In this document: positions 27,360 to 35,760 of the stretch, piece after piece
Position numbering within the stretch: the first letter of the stretch is position 1
Layout of the letters: the number at the start of each line of letters is the position of its first letter
NCBI RefSeq assembly: GCF_000155595.1
Contig: NZ_DS989904.1
Location: 3,337,720 to 3,401,719, forward strand
Reading direction: 5' to 3'
Length of the DNA: 64,000 bases
Source of the DNA: Synechococcus sp. PCC 7335
Lineage (GTDB): Bacteria; Cyanobacteriota; Cyanobacteriia; Phormidesmidales; Phormidesmidaceae
The notes under the pieces: generated by a model
Told to the model about the DNA's origin: nothing
The model's input: the letters and a program-made list of their open reading frames with translations, nothing else
The model's database searches: none
Program-made: the position numbers and the translations under genes

Positions 27360-27821
27360 ATGGCGTCAATAATACACAGTAATGGTATGAAATTAACTCA
27401 AAAAACTCAAGATAAGTCTACTCGATCTGCAATTGCTGCTGATTGCGCGCAGCTAATTGATCAACAAGTTTCTAATAAAGGTGGACTTTCAGGTATGGCA
27501 CTTAAGACTGCATACAAGGTGGTCAAAGGTATCAGCGCCGACTACATTCCGGGTGCTTTGATGCGGCTAATGCCAGAGACATTCTCCAATCTAGATCCCA
27601 TCTGGGAAGAAGGTGTACACTCGGGCGATCCAGTTGCTTATATGAGCGAGAATAGCGATCGCACTGCCGATGCGATCTTATCTGCTACAGATGACCGGAT
27701 TGCTAGAACTGGTCAGGGCGTTATCAGCGCGACGTACAATCGGCTGAGAAAATCCGTGAAATCAGATGTGGTAGCAGCTGTTCCTGGTCTCGCTGCGATT
27801 CTACAAAAACATGTCGAATAA
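27360..27821 (+). CDS. DUF6918-like small protein
   Basis: About 153 residues with the pattern AIAADCAQLIDQQVSNKGGL, ALKTAYKVVKGI, ADYIPGALMRLMPETFSNLDPIW and NSDRTADAILSATDDRIA, which I recognise as resembling the DUF6918 family of small soluble proteins in cyanobacteria and actinobacteria. No function is known to me. The start is uncertain: TTG 27342, GTG 27351 and ATG 27360 are all in frame, none with a strong ribosome site. Confidence 0.6.
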   Translation: MASIIHSNGMKLTQKTQDKSTRSAIAADCAQLIDQQVSNKGGLSGMALKTAYKVVKGISADYIPGALMRLMPETFSNLDPIWEEGVHSGDPVAYMSENSDRTADAILSATDDRIARTGQGVISATYNRLRKSVKSDVVAAVPGLAAILQKHVE

Positions 27822-28155
27822 ACTTCACTAAATTCAGCAAATAGAACAACTACTCAAAGTCTCTAGTGAAGAGATCTCTCTATTTATTGCAACTGTCTAA
27901 CAAGATGATATAGTGGTGAGCTGCTCGCAAATCAACAAACCATTAGCCTGTTCTATAGCAGCCAGCTTTTCTCCAGGTAGTATATTTAACCCAGTGTGTT
28001 CTGCTATAGTTTTGGTCTACTTAGCTTATGGCATAGTCATTGGCTATAACCCTTGTGTTTCAACAGGCTAGGTGACTCGCAATGCGCGAATGCATCCGCA
28101 CCTTGCTATACTTTAGTGACTTTGCTATTTCTCTATGATTGCGATCTGATTATCA
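27822..28155. other. 334-bp non-coding spacer
   Basis: Lies between the DUF6918-like gene (rightward) and the terminator of the biuret-type operon (leftward). I see no gene or repeat in it. Confidence 0.4.
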
Positions 28156-28188
28156 GGCACGGTCAGCTTAGCGGAATTTGACCGTACC
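28156..28188 (-). terminator. hairpin directly after the last gene of the biuret-type operon
   Basis: Read on the minus strand, GGTACGGTCA and TGACCGTGCC can pair along ten positions (nine Watson-Crick, one G-U in RNA) around a 13-base loop, immediately after the stop codon of the cupin gene. There is no T-run, so it would be an unconventional terminator or a 3' stabilising hairpin. Confidence 0.45.
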
Positions 28189-29040
28189 TTAAAAAGATAG
28201 ACCTAGGAAAAGGCAAGAACTGCCTTCTGAAGTGCTGACTTGATAGGCTTGCGGTTCAATCGTATTAGAGACTACTAACATCTTCTCACTATAAGCTGTG
28301 CCATCGATACTGCAGCTACCTTCTAAGACAAGTAGGTAATTCCCTGCGTATTGGTAGCTTTCTTCCGAAGTGCTTTTGATGAACAGCGCACTCATTCCAC
28401 CCTCTGGATCTAGGGGAATATCATAGCGCTGTACGTTGTCTTGTACTTCTGTAAAAGGATAAATATCTTCTAAGTTCGGAGCGGCTGTGTCTATTTGAAC
28501 AGGTATGTAGTCTTCGATCTCATCTGTATTGTCAAAGTCAGGTGGCGACGCATAGGCTAGGATGAAGAAACCGCTGCTGTCTGAGATCTCATGGCCGCTG
28601 CCGGGTGGATTAAAGTAAAGGGAGCCAGTCGGATAGGTGCCTTTGGCATCTGTTTGAGCGCCTTCAATGGTATACACTGACTCGGTCATCGCGTGATAGT
28701 GCAGCCCCACCTGACCATCGGGAACGGTGTACCACAAGATGCTGATGTGCTCGGCATCAGCCTCCCCGGCCAAAATAAGCTTTTCTAAGTTTGGTCTGAA
28801 AGTAAAAAAGTCGTAGTTTTCTGGATTTGTTGTAAGGTCAGCTAGATCAACAACCGTTGAACTCGTGACCGCTGAGCTAGTGACATCCGATTCTTCTACT
28901 TCAAGCGCGTTGGCGAAGCCTTTCCCACGGAGAATCACAGATTCGAAATTGTTCGTCACGTTAGCCTCACTTGAGCGAATGCAGGAGCCTGAAACAACCA
29001 ATACTAGGGCTAATGCGGAGGAAAATCTACTGAGTTTCAT
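28189..29040 (-). CDS. exported bicupin lipoprotein
   Basis: 283 residues. The N-terminus MKLSRFSSALALVLVVSGSC is a signal peptide ending in a lipobox-like SGSC, so it is probably anchored outside the inner membrane. The first cupin (about residues 60-170) has GLHYHAMTESVYTIEGAQ and a late H in SGHEI, the usual metal-binding positions. The second half (about 190-283) repeats a cupin-like outline (ESYQYAGNYLLVLEGSCSID) with metal ligands mostly missing. It starts 6 bases after the stop of the upstream cysteine hydrolase and is the last gene of the seven-gene operon. Its role there is unknown; periplasmic handling of a substrate is one idea. Confidence 0.7.
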   Translation of the reverse strand: MKLSRFSSALALVLVVSGSCIRSSEANVTNNFESVILRGKGFANALEVEESDVTSSAVTSSTVVDLADLTTNPENYDFFTFRPNLEKLILAGEADAEHISILWYTVPDGQVGLHYHAMTESVYTIEGAQTDAKGTYPTGSLYFNPPGSGHEISDSSGFFILAYASPPDFDNTDEIEDYIPVQIDTAAPNLEDIYPFTEVQDNVQRYDIPLDPEGGMSALFIKSTSEESYQYAGNYLLVLEGSCSIDGTAYSEKMLVVSNTIEPQAYQVSTSEGSSCLFLGLSF

Positions 29041-29046
29041 GTCTAC

Positions 29047-29733
29047 TTATTCCCCTTGAGCGGTTTTCAATAAGCTCTGACATACTTTGTCTGCGATCGA
29101 CGTCCAGCCAATGATGCCACCTTGGGCTCGCAGCATCTGAATGGTGGCTTCTTTAAATTCTGGAAAATAGCTAGCGGTACAGTCTTCTACCAGCAAACAT
29201 TCGTAGCCACGATCGTTAGCTTCGCGCATGGTGGATTGAACACAAACTTCGGTCGTGACGCCGGTGATTAGCAAGTGCGTGATGCTGTATTTTTGCAATA
29301 TGGATGATAAAGGCGTGTTGTAAAATGCTCCCTTTCCAGGCTTGCGAATCACGACTTCATTCGGGCGCGGCGCAAGGGCAGGAATAATCGCGTTGCCGGG
29401 TTCGCCTCGGACTAAAATGCGTCCCATAGCGCTGCGATCGCCAATCCTCAATTTGGCATCGCCTCGGGTTAGCTTAGAAGTCGGGCAGTCAGACAGGTTG
29501 GGCGCATGACACTCTTGCGTATGTATCACTAGCAGATCGAGGTCACGAAAGGTGTGAAGCAACGTTTTTAGCTGGGGGACAATGGCCTGAAGCTGAGTGA
29601 CGTCATTGCCTAGCGCATCACCGAAGCCACCTGGTTCTAAAAAGTCACGCTGCATGTCAATAATTACCAGCGCTAGGTGATCTAATGAATCAGGTAGCGG
29701 ATAGTCGTAGGGCAGCGCCGGAATAGTGTTCAT
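29047..29733 (-). CDS. isochorismatase-family cysteine hydrolase (triuret hydrolase-like)
   Basis: About 228 residues. The catalytic Asp lies in [20 protein letters not shown], the Lys in [12 protein letters not shown] and the nucleophilic Cys in [21 protein letters not shown], the triad of the cysteine hydrolase family that includes biuret, triuret and ureidoacrylate amidohydrolases. It is a paralogue of the biuret hydrolase-like enzyme two genes upstream but clearly distinct. Triuret hydrolase is a fitting suggestion, not shown by sequence alone. Starts: ATG 29733 is given; a GTG at 29766 is in frame. Confidence 0.72.
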   Translation of the reverse strand: MNTIPALPYDYPLPDSLDHLALVIIDMQRDFLEPGGFGDALGNDVTQLQAIVPQLKTLLHTFRDLDLLVIHTQECHAPNLSDCPTSKLTRGDAKLRIGDRSAMGRILVRGEPGNAIIPALAPRPNEVVIRKPGKGAFYNTPLSSILQKYSITHLLITGVTTEVCVQSTMREANDRGYECLLVEDCTASYFPEFKEATIQMLRAQGGIIGWTSIADKVCQSLLKTAQGE

Positions 29734-29787
29734 GGAATTATTCTGGTAATGTTCTTTGCGAATCACTGATTAGTGAACCACAACTAT

Positions 29788-29817
29788 CAAGTTGTTCGTT
29801 AACTTACTAACAACTTG
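29788..29817. repeat. intra-operon inverted repeat
   Basis: CAAGTTGTT (29788-29796) and AACAACTTG (29809-29817) form a perfect nine-base stem with a 12-base loop, in the spacer between the ATPase gene and the following cysteine hydrolase gene. A CTTGTTGTTG motif repeats just beyond it (29815-29838). It could trim expression of the last two operon genes. Confidence 0.4.
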
Positions 29818-29845
29818 TTGTTGGTAGCTTGTTGTTGACAGCTTC

Positions 29846-31411
29846 TTAGTGGCCTGCCATAGCATGACCAATGGCGGCGTAGTCTGCGCTAGCAATTGGG
29901 CTCTGATAGGAAAACTGACCGCCGCTAATCACAATCAGCCTGTCAGATAGCTTCAGCAGTTCGTCGAGGTCTTCGCTGACGAGTAGAACAGCGACGCCTC
30001 GATTACGAGCGTCAATGATCTGAGTATGGATGAAATCAACGGCGGCGAAATCGAGACCGAAGCAAGGGTTAGCCGCTATCAATAGCTTGATGTGAGGGGT
30101 AGAGAGTTCTCTAGCGAGCACAGCTCTTTGTACGTTTCCTCCCGATAGATTTTGAACCGGCGTTTCAGGCGCGGGTGTTTTGACTGAAAACTGACTAATG
30201 AGGCCAACCGCCATTTGTCGAATGGCGCGCAAACTGAGTAGCGGACCCTTTGCCTGAGGGGGTCTATCAAAGGTGCGCAAGGCCATATTCTCGGCTACGC
30301 TCATGTGGCCTACACAGGCATTTCGCAAAGGCTCTTCGGGCAGGGCAAATACCTGATGCTGATACATCTCGGCGCGGGTGGCACCATAGCGTTCGCCATT
30401 GACTTGCACTTCACCTGCTGTCGCCTGTCGCTGTCCGGCTAATACTTCTACCAGTTCTCGTTGTCCGTTACCGGAGATACCTGCAATGCCAACAATTTCA
30501 CCGCTGTAAACAGTTAGGTTAATATCTGAAAATGCCGTCAGTCCGCTGTCTTTATTCGCGCCTAGCTGACGAACTTCCAGCACGGGAGCAGCTTCTATGC
30601 GATCGCGCTTCTCAACTGGCGTAGGCTCCTTTTTTTCGCCCATCATCATCTCAGCCATGTCTGCTATTGTCAGTTCACTAACCTGACCGCTACCTGCAAA
30701 CGCGCCCTTTCGCAGCACCGTAATCTCATCGGCAAAGGCCATCACCTCTCGAAACTTATGAGAAATCATCAAAATGCTGAGCTGGCCGGCGTTGACCTGC
30801 TCTCGTAACAGACCCAGTACTTCATCGGCCTCAGCAGGCGTGAGTACCGACGTGGGTTCATCTAAAATTAAAATGCGACTATTGAGATAGATCTGTTTAA
30901 GAATTTCCAGCTTCTGTTTTTGACCTGCGGCTAGCTGAGCAATCGGCACGTCGAGCGGAACCTGAAAAGGTGAAGTTGAAATGAAAGCTCGCAGCGCTTC
31001 CATTTCAGTTTTCCAATTGATAACGCCTGCATTCCCAAACCGTGAGAGCACCAAATTTTCAGCAACGGTCATCGCTGGCACACTTGTAAAGTGCTGATAG
31101 ACCATACCAATTCGGTAGCGGTGCGCAGCACGCGGGTTGTCAATTTGTATGGGCTTACCGTCTATTAACAGTTTGCCTGCAGTCGGGGTATAAAATCCCA
31201 TAATGCATTTGACGAGAGTGCTTTTCCCAGCACCATTTTCACCAAGGAGCGCGTGAAAGCTGCCTGGTTTGAGATGCATCGACACGTTGTTAAGGGCGAC
31301 TAAGCTACCGAACTGCTTGGTCATTCCATTCACCTGCAGATCGGGTGGATGACTGGGATGCGATGCAGCTACAAAGGGAGCGGACGAGGGTGGGGTGGAA
31401 AGGGTAGTCAT
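29846..31411 (-). CDS. BMP-type ABC transporter ATP-binding protein (two fused ATPase domains)
   Basis: 521 residues with two ABC domains, as in RbsA/YufO-type ATPases. The first has Walker A GENGAGKST and Walker B ILILDEPTS; the first signature motif is degenerate (AQLAAGQKQK). The second has the degenerate Walker A typical of this family (GISGNGQREL) and signature LSGGNVQRAV. It energises the two permeases encoded upstream in the same operon. The ATG at 31411 has AGGAGA just upstream and begins 13 bases after the stop of the biuret hydrolase-like gene, so the two are tightly coupled. Confidence 0.88.
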   Translation of the reverse strand: MTTLSTPPSSAPFVAASHPSHPPDLQVNGMTKQFGSLVALNNVSMHLKPGSFHALLGENGAGKSTLVKCIMGFYTPTAGKLLIDGKPIQIDNPRAAHRYRIGMVYQHFTSVPAMTVAENLVLSRFGNAGVINWKTEMEALRAFISTSPFQVPLDVPIAQLAAGQKQKLEILKQIYLNSRILILDEPTSVLTPAEADEVLGLLREQVNAGQLSILMISHKFREVMAFADEITVLRKGAFAGSGQVSELTIADMAEMMMGEKKEPTPVEKRDRIEAAPVLEVRQLGANKDSGLTAFSDINLTVYSGEIVGIAGISGNGQRELVEVLAGQRQATAGEVQVNGERYGATRAEMYQHQVFALPEEPLRNACVGHMSVAENMALRTFDRPPQAKGPLLSLRAIRQMAVGLISQFSVKTPAPETPVQNLSGGNVQRAVLARELSTPHIKLLIAANPCFGLDFAAVDFIHTQIIDARNRGVAVLLVSEDLDELLKLSDRLIVISGGQFSYQSPIASADYAAIGHAMAGH

Positions 31412-31424
31412 AATTTCTCCTAGT

Positions 31425-32108
31425 TTAGGATTTAATAGCCTCGATTAGCGCCTGCGAGTCGGCGACAGCACCAAAGACACCGCCCTGCATCTTGATCATC
31501 TTTAGGGCGGATAGATAGTTGCCATAGTCAGTTGCGCCCGTGCAGTCTGAAAGCATGAGACACTCGTAGCCGCGGTCATTGGCATCTCGCATAGTCGTGT
31601 GTACGCAAACATCGGTGGTGATGCCGGTTAGAACAATGTTTTGAATCCCTTTTTGATGAAGCAACAGATCGAGATCTGTTGCATAAAATGACCCTTTGCC
31701 AGGCTTATCGATGATGGCCTCTCCAGGCAAAGGGGCTAGCTCGGGGATAATTTCCCAACCGGATTCACCCCGCACCAAGATCTTTCCACAAGGGCCAGGA
31801 TCGCCAATGCCTGCACCGATCTGTTGCGATCGCCAGCGTTTATTGGCGGGTAGATCTGCTAAGTCAGGGCGATGGCCTTCGCGTGTGTGCATGATGTGGT
31901 AGCCTTCTGCCCTAGCCACTTGAAGTAAATGGGCAATAGGCTCAATTGGAGCGCGGGTGAGCGATAAGTCGTAGCCCATTTTATCGACGTAACCACCTGG
32001 GCCACAGAAATCAATCTGCATATCGATGACCAAAACGACGGTGTTGTCAGGCCGCAGATCGCCGTTATACGGATAAGGATAGGGTTCGGCTTCTACAAAA
32101 CGTCCCAT
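31425..32108 (-). CDS. biuH: biuret hydrolase-like cysteine hydrolase
   Basis: 227 residues. D in [21 protein letters not shown] in [13 protein letters not shown] and C in [20 protein letters not shown] give the catalytic triad. [36 protein letters not shown] and [15 protein letters not shown] are remembered features of characterised biuret hydrolase, so this is a strong match. Biuret hydrolase makes allophanate and ammonia. No clear allophanate hydrolase is in this window. The gene sits between the permease and ATPase genes of an ABC importer, which implies that the importer brings in the enzyme's substrate. Biuret is the leading candidate. Confidence 0.8.
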   Translation of the reverse strand: MGRFVEAEPYPYPYNGDLRPDNTVVLVIDMQIDFCGPGGYVDKMGYDLSLTRAPIEPIAHLLQVARAEGYHIMHTREGHRPDLADLPANKRWRSQQIGAGIGDPGPCGKILVRGESGWEIIPELAPLPGEAIIDKPGKGSFYATDLDLLLHQKGIQNIVLTGITTDVCVHTTMRDANDRGYECLMLSDCTGATDYGNYLSALKMIKMQGGVFGAVADSQALIEAIKS

Positions 32109-32179
32109 TTTAATGTCTGCTCCAAATTAACATCTGCACCAGTCAGGTTCTGGTCTAGTTACCCAGCACTGACTGTTCG

Positions 32180-33103
32180 CTAGTTGTCCATTCCTAATGC
32201 GCCTGGTACACCTGCTAGCGATCGCTTAGGTGAGCAGGTCACAATCATAATCAGCAGCGTCAGCACATAGGGCGCGGCGTTAAACAAGTAGTAGCCCTGA
32301 TCGATACCGACTGACTGTAGGGATGGCCCTAGCGCCTGCGCCCCACCAAACAGCAGCGAAGCCCACAGGCACGTCACCGGATTCCACCTTGCAAAGATAA
32401 CCAGTGCTACTGCCATTAGCCCCTGGCCGCTAGAGATCCGCTCCGTCCAAACGCCTGGATAGTAAAGCGATAAAGAGGCGCCACCAACGCCCGCTAAAAA
32501 GCTACCCGCCATAATACTCAGCATGCGTACCTTAAAGATCGATACGCCCATTGCCCTGGCCGCTTCTGGGCTATCGCCCACTGCTCGCACATACAGACCC
32601 CAATGCGTCGATTTAAAGAACCACTTCATCACAGGGGCGATAACCAGTCCTAACAAAAACAACGGGCTGATTTGTAGTGCCGATTCAACCGCAGGTGGAA
32701 CGTTGCCACCTACTAAGCCGAACGTTGGCAACTGCGGCGAAGAGGGTTGAATAAACGGCTTACCTAAAAAGAAAGCGATGCCGCTACCAAAGATGATCAT
32801 GGCAATGCCGACTGCCACGTCATTCACCCGAGGCTGCTGCGATAGCCAGCCGTGAATACTGCCCAAGACTAGGCCTGCTAGCCCGGCTGCAAACACACCT
32901 AGCCAAGGAGAGCCCGTTAAATAAGAGACGCCGTAAGCTGACATCGCACCCGTTAGCAGCGTTCCTTCTAGGCCTAGATTGATCTTGCCGCTTTTTTCTG
33001 TCAGGCATTCTCCTAAGCTAACGAACAGAAAAGGGGTGCCGCCTCTCATAGTGCCTGCGACGATCGCAAGGGGAACGCCCCACCAGCCTAATCCTTCTGA
33101 CAT
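32180..33103 (-). CDS. BMP-type ABC transporter permease 2
   Basis: About 307 residues, highly hydrophobic with roughly eight to nine membrane segments; GTPFLFVSLGECLTEKSGKINLGLEG is the hallmark of the second permease of BMP/nucleoside importers (YufQ-like). An open frame extends to 33268, but that would overlap the upstream gene by 95 bases. ATG 33103 (MSEGLGWWG) has AAGG about seven bases upstream and matches the family N-terminus. It pairs with the permease at 33174. Confidence 0.85.
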   Translation of the reverse strand: MSEGLGWWGVPLAIVAGTMRGGTPFLFVSLGECLTEKSGKINLGLEGTLLTGAMSAYGVSYLTGSPWLGVFAAGLAGLVLGSIHGWLSQQPRVNDVAVGIAMIIFGSGIAFFLGKPFIQPSSPQLPTFGLVGGNVPPAVESALQISPLFLLGLVIAPVMKWFFKSTHWGLYVRAVGDSPEAARAMGVSIFKVRMLSIMAGSFLAGVGGASLSLYYPGVWTERISSGQGLMAVALVIFARWNPVTCLWASLLFGGAQALGPSLQSVGIDQGYYLFNAAPYVLTLLIMIVTCSPKRSLAGVPGALGMDN

Positions 33104-33125
33104 AACCTCACCTTCTGATGCGTGT

Positions 33126-33155
33126 GAATAGATATCGATTGAATAGATGTCGATA
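33126..33155. repeat. imperfect 15-bp tandem duplication
   Basis: GAATAGATATCGATT (33126-33140) is followed directly by GAATAGATGTCGATA (33141-33155). It lies in the spacer between the two permease genes, just upstream of the second one's ribosome site, and resembles other 15-base tandem duplications in this window. Confidence 0.6.
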
Positions 33156-33173
33156 GTGCGTGAATTGAGTGCG

Positions 33174-34280
33174 TTAAGCGGTAACGACAGGTTCCTCACC
33201 TGGGCTTGAAGGCGGTGAGGCAGACGTTGTAATCGTGGGTTTCTCTTTAAAGAACGGAATTTTTCCATACAGTGAATCGCTGTAAAGGACTACTAGGAAC
33301 ACCAGCCCTTGAAATACCAGCACTGTTGCATCAGGGAGTTCGAGCGATCGCTGTAAAATCCCGCCGCTCGCTAAAATTCCACCCACTAGCAGCGAGATTA
33401 GCACTGCGGCTAAGGGGTTATGCCTAGCGGCAAATGCCACCAAAATACCGCCATATCCGTAGCCAGCGTTTAGAGACTCGTTAGCAGATCCCTGCACCGC
33501 AGCAACTTCTACCATGCCAGCGAGTCCAGCGCAAGAGCCAGCCAAAAAGCAAATCATCACCGTGAGCTTGCCAACCGGTAGGCCAGCAATTCTCGCCGCT
33601 CGAACGTTGCCACCAGCGGTACGAGCCGCAAAGCCAAACGTTGTTCGCTGCATCAAAAAGTAGGTGATAATGCAGGCGATGAGACCGTATAACAGTCCCC
33701 AATGGACGCGCGTTGTTGGAATGCTGCCTAGCATGTTTACATCTGCAAGTGGAAATGTGGAAGGTTTATTGAGCGAGCTGGGATCTCGCATGGGACCGCC
33801 AACCAGATGGTTTAGTAGTGCGATCGCAATGTAGTTCAGCAACAAACTGCTGATAGTTTCATTCACTGCTCGGTAATGTCGCAATGCCCCAGCTGCCCCA
33901 ATCCACAGGCCACCTGCAACCAGTCCAGCAGTTGCCATGGCTATTTGGACCAGTAGCGGCGGCAGCGCGGTTCCCAACATCAGCCCAACCGAAACCGCTG
34001 CTAAACCACCCATTACCAGCGCCCCTTCATTGCCGATAATCACTAACCCTAAGCGAGCCGGTAGAGCGGTACAGAGCGCGCTCAGCATCAGTGGAGACGC
34101 GCGAATCAGCGTATTTTGAAAGGTACTGGCGCTGCCAAACGCCGCCTTCCAAATCAACCCATAGACTTCAAATGGATTTGCGCCAGCTAGCGCACAAAAT
34201 AGCCCGAACAGCCCCAGACCCACCAGAATTGCGCCGAATGACAGGCAAAGAGATTCTAGCGATCGCCGCCAAGTTTGCAT
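33174..34280 (-). CDS. BMP-type ABC transporter permease 1
   Basis: 368 residues with about nine to ten hydrophobic segments; an NPFEVYGLIWKAAFGS start, RLGLVIIGNEGALVMGGL and NVRAARIAGLPVGKLTV match the YufP-like permease of BMP-family importers. It begins 71 bases downstream of the binding-protein gene and forms the translocation channel together with the next permease. The C-terminus is a Pro/Ser-rich polar tail. Cytoplasmic membrane. Confidence 0.85.
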   Translation of the reverse strand: MQTWRRSLESLCLSFGAILVGLGLFGLFCALAGANPFEVYGLIWKAAFGSASTFQNTLIRASPLMLSALCTALPARLGLVIIGNEGALVMGGLAAVSVGLMLGTALPPLLVQIAMATAGLVAGGLWIGAAGALRHYRAVNETISSLLLNYIAIALLNHLVGGPMRDPSSLNKPSTFPLADVNMLGSIPTTRVHWGLLYGLIACIITYFLMQRTTFGFAARTAGGNVRAARIAGLPVGKLTVMICFLAGSCAGLAGMVEVAAVQGSANESLNAGYGYGGILVAFAARHNPLAAVLISLLVGGILASGGILQRSLELPDATVLVFQGLVFLVVLYSDSLYGKIPFFKEKPTITTSASPPSSPGEEPVVTA

Positions 34281-34351
34281 AAGTGACTCCTGCGGAAATA
34301 GAAATTTAAGAGAGTTTCATTGACTGAGCTGGCAATACTTAGCCGATCAAG

Positions 34352-35527
34352 TTAGCCGATTGAGCCAAGCACGCCTTCAACCAAGTAATTCATCTTTTCT
34401 AGCTTTGGATCTTGTTGCTTAAGCGATTCTGAAGCCGAAACAACAACATTACCTTTGTTGTCTTTTATCTCCCCGTCATAGATCACCATGCTGCCATCCA
34501 TAAACTGAGCTTTTGCCGCATCCGCTGCCTGTTGGGCTTCACTACTCACGGCAGGCCCATAGTCTGATACTTTACAAAAGCCTTCTTTAAGACCGCCTCG
34601 CAGCACATGTGGAATACCACCCTCCATCAGGGTTTTACCGGCATGTATCTCTTCAGCCAGCTGGCGATAAACGTTGCTCCAGTCCCACTCCGCTCCCGTT
34701 AAATATCCTTTGGGGGCAAGCGGAAGCTGATTGGCGTGGTAGCCCGACGAAAAGATTCCTCGCTTCTCCGCCGTTTCGACCACCACCTTTGGACTATCAA
34801 CATGACAGGTCACTACGTCAATACCTTGATCGGCCATACTGTTCGTTGCTTCAGCTTCTTTAATCGGTTCTGCCCAGTTCCCTGTAAAAATCACCTGTGT
34901 TGTGATTTCAGGCTTAACGCTACGCGCCCCTAAGGTAAAACTGTTGATGTTGCGCAGCACTTGCGGAATGGGTTTCGCGCCCACAAACCCTAGCTTTCCT
35001 GTTTGAGACGTTAGCGCAGCAACAATGCCTGCAACATATTGAGCTTCATCAATGTAGCCAAAGTAGCTGCCGACATTTTTAGGGGTACCGCCCTCTTCGT
35101 ACAGACCGCCTGCATGGAAAAACTGCACGTCAGGATACTCTTCAGCCAGCTTGACAATGTGTGGATCAAAGTAGCCAAATGACGTTGGGAAAAGTGCCTT
35201 GACCCCGTCAATATCGATCATACTGCGCATTGATTCAGCGACGGCTGTCGTTTCAGGCACGTTTGCCTCCTCGACTATCTCGGCCCAAGAAAATTCCTTC
35301 GCCATTGCTGCCGCGCCTTCTGCATGGGCCTGGTTGTAGCCGTAGTCATCTTTAGGGCCGACATAGATAAACCCGAAAGTCATTCCATCTTTGTCACCTG
35401 TCGCATCGCTACTCGCACTCTCGGCGCTACAACCCGTACCAAACTTAACGGTCAGCCCATATGCGCCCGTCGCTAACAAGCCTCGAATAAGCTGACGGCG
35501 AGAAACCCCAAATCGACTATTGCCCAC
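34352..35527 (-). CDS. BMP-family substrate-binding protein of the biuret-type importer
   Basis: 391 residues. GTG at 35527 follows a strong AAGGAG eight bases upstream. The N-terminus SRRQLIRGLLATGAYGL is a twin-arginine-type signal, then a possible lipobox GTGC. The mature part has FGFIYVGPKDDYGYNQAHAE and LVEGVLGSIG, as in BMP/Med-type binding proteins. It is the first gene of the operon, followed by the permeases, biuret hydrolase-like enzyme, ATPase, second hydrolase and cupin. The ligand is inferred from that context, most likely biuret or a related ureide; family members otherwise bind nucleosides. The gene is divergent from the WD40 protein gene. Confidence 0.85.
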   Translation of the reverse strand: MGNSRFGVSRRQLIRGLLATGAYGLTVKFGTGCSAESASSDATGDKDGMTFGFIYVGPKDDYGYNQAHAEGAAAMAKEFSWAEIVEEANVPETTAVAESMRSMIDIDGVKALFPTSFGYFDPHIVKLAEEYPDVQFFHAGGLYEEGGTPKNVGSYFGYIDEAQYVAGIVAALTSQTGKLGFVGAKPIPQVLRNINSFTLGARSVKPEITTQVIFTGNWAEPIKEAEATNSMADQGIDVVTCHVDSPKVVVETAEKRGIFSSGYHANQLPLAPKGYLTGAEWDWSNVYRQLAEEIHAGKTLMEGGIPHVLRGGLKEGFCKVSDYGPAVSSEAQQAADAAKAQFMDGSMVIYDGEIKDNKGNVVVSASESLKQQDPKLEKMNYLVEGVLGSIG

Positions 35528-35760
35528 GGTGGCAACTCCTTAACGAAGAATTGAACAAAGCTTATCAAGCTCATCTGGCCGTAAATCGGACAAAGGTGCG
35601 AAAAAAGTATGCAAAAGCACTGAGGGCTAAAAGAGAATGTTCTTTTGGCTACAATCTTTCCTGCTCAGCAGGGTTCTGTAGTGGTTCCTATAACGCAAAG
35701 TCTCTTTTTAGAAAGGGGGTGTAGTCTATAACCTATATATGTGACGTGTCTAGGTGCTGC

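Noticed and set aside
35679-35692. GTA-N8-TAT upstream of the biuret-type operon, close to an NtcA site (GTA-N8-TAC).
   Set aside because: The second half-site is TAT, not TAC, it lies about 150 bases from the start codon, and no matching -10 element is seen at the right distance. Not strong enough to call.
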